Below, piece after piece: positions 23,691-25,545 of a stretch of DNA of 25,545 nucleotides; within the stretch, counting starts at the first letter, position 1, and each line of letters opens with the position of its first letter. Location: NCBI GenBank assembly GCA_964568975.1, contig CAZMSO010000041.1, positions 1-25,545 on the forward strand, in the 5' to 3' direction. Both the position numbers and the translations under genes were made by a program. Source of the stretch: CAZADA01 sp964568975. GTDB taxonomy: Bacteria; Pseudomonadota; Alphaproteobacteria; Caulobacterales; Maricaulaceae. The notes beneath the pieces are model-generated. The model worked only from the letters and a program-made list of their open reading frames with translations, was not told the DNA's origin and made no database searches.

Positions 23691-24098
23691 TCAGCTGGCG
23701 GCGCGCGCTTGGGCCAGATCGTCGAGCTGGTCTTGTTCTTTCTTGCGCAGCGTGGCTTTGCGTTGGGCGAGGCGACGCTCCTCCATGTGCTCGAACTTTT
23801 TAAGCTCGTGGAAGGCTTCTTCGAGGTCGGCGCGCAAGCGATCGGCTTGCTGGTCCACTTCCGCGATGGAGGCGCGCAAATTCTGTTTGCGCTTGATCAC
23901 GGCCTGGGCGTAGCTGCCATAGGCGACGAAGCCTTCGCGTGAGGCGCTGGCGGCCACTTGCTCCTCGGGCACGCTTTCTTCCAGCTGAGTGATCTTCGCC
24001 TCGAGATCCGCGCGAGAGGCGTCCAGCGTCGCCATTTGTTTCTGGAGCTCCTCCACCTTGAAGCGCGCCAGGCGGATGAGCGATTCAAAGCTTCTCAT
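23691..24098 (-). CDS. fliJ: Flagellar export chaperone FliJ
   Basis: A 135-residue, highly charged protein predicted to be one long helical coiled-coil pair, with the N-terminal RSFESLIRLARFKVEELQKQ and the central SYAQAVIKRKQNL typical of alphaproteobacterial FliJ. FliJ sits in the centre of the FliI hexamer and helps connect it to the export gate FlhA, recycling chaperones for rod and hook substrates. ATG 24098 is preferred over a TTG directly before it. The gene begins 17 bases after the fliI stop, so the two form an operon. Confidence 0.9.
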   Translation of the reverse strand: MRSFESLIRLARFKVEELQKQMATLDASRADLEAKITQLEESVPEEQVAASASREGFVAYGSYAQAVIKRKQNLRASIAEVDQQADRLRADLEEAFHELKKFEHMEERRLAQRKATLRKKEQDQLDDLAQARAAS

Positions 24099-24115
24099 CA
24101 ACGGATCCCTTCACC

Positions 24116-25453
24116 TCATTCTGAGCCGGCGGCCGCCAACACCTCTTCCAGGCGCGCGAACCCGTCGTTGATGGTGGAGGCGTCATCTTTATCCTGCGAT
24201 AAAAACGCGTCGAGGGCGGGTTGGACGGCGATGGCGGCGTCGACATCGGCGTTCGCGCCCGCGGCGTAGGCGCCGATGCGAATGAGTTCCGCCATGTCTT
24301 CATAAGCGGCGAGAAGTCCCCGCGCGCGCCGCACCAACGCCCATTCGTGCGGCGCGCAGCACTGTGGCATCATGCGCGACACCGACTTCAACACATTGAT
24401 CGCGGGATAACGGCCGCGCTCAGCGATGGCGCGCTCCATGACGACGTGGCCGTCAAGAATGCCGCGCACCGCGTCAGCCACCGGCTCATCCATGTCGCCG
24501 CCATCGACCAACACCGTGAACAAGGCCGTGATTGCGCCGGTCGGCGCGCCGTCCGCCCGCTCAGGCCCCGGACCGGCGCGCTCCAACAGCTTCGGCAGCT
24601 CAGCAAACACCGATGGCGTGTAGCCGCGGGTGGTCGGCGGCTCCCCGGCCGCAAGCCCAATTTCGCGCTGGGCGAGCGCAAACCGGGTGACGCTGTCCAT
24701 CAAGAGGAGGACATGGCGGCCCTGGTCGCGAAAGTGCTCGGCAACCGCGAGCGCCAGCCAGCTCGCCTGGCGACGACGCAACGCCGGCTCATCGGATGTG
24801 GCCGCCACCACCACCGAGCGCGCCAGTCCCTCTGGACCGAGGGCGTCCTCGACAAACTCACGCACTTCGCGACCGCGCTCACCGACCAGCCCAATAACCA
24901 CCACGTCCGCCGCGGCGCGTTGGGCGAGCATCGCCATCAGCACGGATTTGCCGACGCCGGAGCCGGCGAACAAACCCAAGCGTTGGCCGCGACACACGGG
25001 AACAAATGTGTTGAGCGCCCGCACGCCCACATCAAGGCGCGCGCCCACGCGCCCGCGGCTGTGCGCTGATGGCGGGCGCGCGCGCACGGGCCGCGCCGTC
25101 GCGCCCCCGCTCAGCGGCGCGCCGCCATCCATGGGCTGGCCGAAACAGTCCACCACCCGCCCGAGCCAGGCGTCGCTGACGCGCACCACCGCCGGCCGCG
25201 CCGCCAGCCGCGCGGGATCGCCCGGCCGCACGCCGTCAAGCGGGTCGAAGGGCATCACAAGAGCACGCCCCGCGTCGAAGCCGATCACTTCTCCGGCTGC
25301 GCGACGCTCCGGCGGGCCGATCCAGGCGCGCGCGCCCAGCGCCAAGCCTAAGGCGGGGCCGGACACCTCCACCATCACCCCGCGGATTGCTTCCACGCGC
25401 CCGACATAAGCGCGCGGGTCGAGCTGGCGAATGTCGGCGATGAGATCGCGCAT
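24116..25453 (-). CDS. fliI: Flagellar type III export ATPase FliI
   Basis: A 445-residue ATPase of the F1-beta/FliI/SctN family. The N-terminal barrel (1-90) leads to the nucleotide-binding domain with Walker A GSGVGKSV (164-171), GERGREV (191-197, catalytic Glu region), Walker B LLLMDS (249-254), SVTRFALAQREIGLAAGEPPT (254-274, split by the Walker B Ser) and RGYTPSVFAELPKLLERAG. These phrases separate it from F1 ATPase and place it in flagellar export rather than virulence secretion, supported by fliJ next door. AGGAG precedes the ATG. It energises export of flagellar axial proteins at the base of the basal body. Confidence 0.96.
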   Translation of the reverse strand: MRDLIADIRQLDPRAYVGRVEAIRGVMVEVSGPALGLALGARAWIGPPERRAAGEVIGFDAGRALVMPFDPLDGVRPGDPARLAARPAVVRVSDAWLGRVVDCFGQPMDGGAPLSGGATARPVRARPPSAHSRGRVGARLDVGVRALNTFVPVCRGQRLGLFAGSGVGKSVLMAMLAQRAAADVVVIGLVGERGREVREFVEDALGPEGLARSVVVAATSDEPALRRRQASWLALAVAEHFRDQGRHVLLLMDSVTRFALAQREIGLAAGEPPTTRGYTPSVFAELPKLLERAGPGPERADGAPTGAITALFTVLVDGGDMDEPVADAVRGILDGHVVMERAIAERGRYPAINVLKSVSRMMPQCCAPHEWALVRRARGLLAAYEDMAELIRIGAYAAGANADVDAAIAVQPALDAFLSQDKDDASTINDGFARLEEVLAAAGSE

Positions 25454-25465
25454 GATCGCTCCTGA

Positions 25466-25545
25466 TCAGCCCGGCGCCGGGGCGCGTCGGATCGGGCCAA
25501 ACTGACGCCGGGCCGTTGCGGCTGCGTGAACGCGGGCGCGCGCGC
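25466..25545 (-). CDS. Possible C-terminal end of an unidentified gene upstream of fliI
   Basis: An open frame enters from the window edge and stops at TGA 25468-25466, twelve bases before the fliI start, a typical operon spacing. The 25 readable residues (ending RRQFGPIRRAPAPG) are too few to identify a family. Random open frames of this length are common in GC-rich DNA, so this is only a suggestion. Confidence 0.25.
   Translation of the reverse strand, partial: ARARVHAAATARRQFGPIRRAPAPG

Overview
The window is GC-rich (roughly two thirds G+C by eye), densely coded DNA that looks like the chromosome of an alphaproteobacterium. The strongest taxonomic marker is a GcrA cell-cycle regulator (8395-8922), known only from Alphaproteobacteria. 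The PstA with an N-terminal extension, the argD/hslO/apaG neighbourhood and the fliI-fliJ pair also fit the Caulobacterales / Hyphomonadales / Parvularculales part of the class. I cannot name the genus. No rRNA, tRNA, CRISPR array, insertion sequence or prophage was seen.

Layout. (1) 1-2651, minus: the N-terminal 883 residues of a large secreted protein, still open at the window edge. It has a signal peptide, one Ig-like N-terminal domain and four carbohydrate-binding-module-like repeats (closest in look to CBM2) joined by Pro-Thr linkers. (2) 2652-3075: a 424-base intergenic region with two inverted repeats. (3) 3076-4935, plus: apaG and the potassium-uptake subunit trkH. (4) 5085-8137, minus: an ABC-2 permease, argD and hslO (the last two overlapping by 4 bases). 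(5) 8395-8922, plus: gcrA, convergent with the next block and separated from it by a strong hairpin. (6) 9066-16181, minus: the phosphate regulon phoR, then pstC-pstA-pstB-phoU-phoB, with a Pho box ahead of pstC. No pstS is present. (7) 16182-16568: a divergent control region with an 18-base perfect palindrome between two overlapping candidate promoters. (8) 16569-21216, plus: a two-gene RND efflux system (periplasmic adaptor and inner-membrane pump), interrupted by a 100-N assembly gap. (9) 21286-23646, plus: arabinose-5-phosphate isomerase (kdsD/kpsF), then a Tat-exported GH10 xylanase-like enzyme. (10) 23691-25453, minus: fliJ and fliI of the flagellar export apparatus, possibly preceded by the end of another gene.

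How the genes work together. PhoR and PhoB form the phosphate-sensing two-component system. PstC, PstA and PstB are the high-affinity phosphate importer, and PhoU links importer state to PhoR. The Pho box lets PhoB amplify the pst-phoU-phoB operon, whereas phoR appears to have its own promoter. The secreted CBM-like protein and the GH10 enzyme both suggest contact with plant- or algal-type polysaccharides, but they lie 20 kb apart and no direct link is shown.

Most of the window is ordinary core chromosome. The points most worth a second look are the modular secreted protein, the N gap (whose flanks share a 10-base overlap that restores the pump reading frame exactly), the coiled coil in the periplasmic part of PstA, and the palindrome between phoR and the efflux operon.
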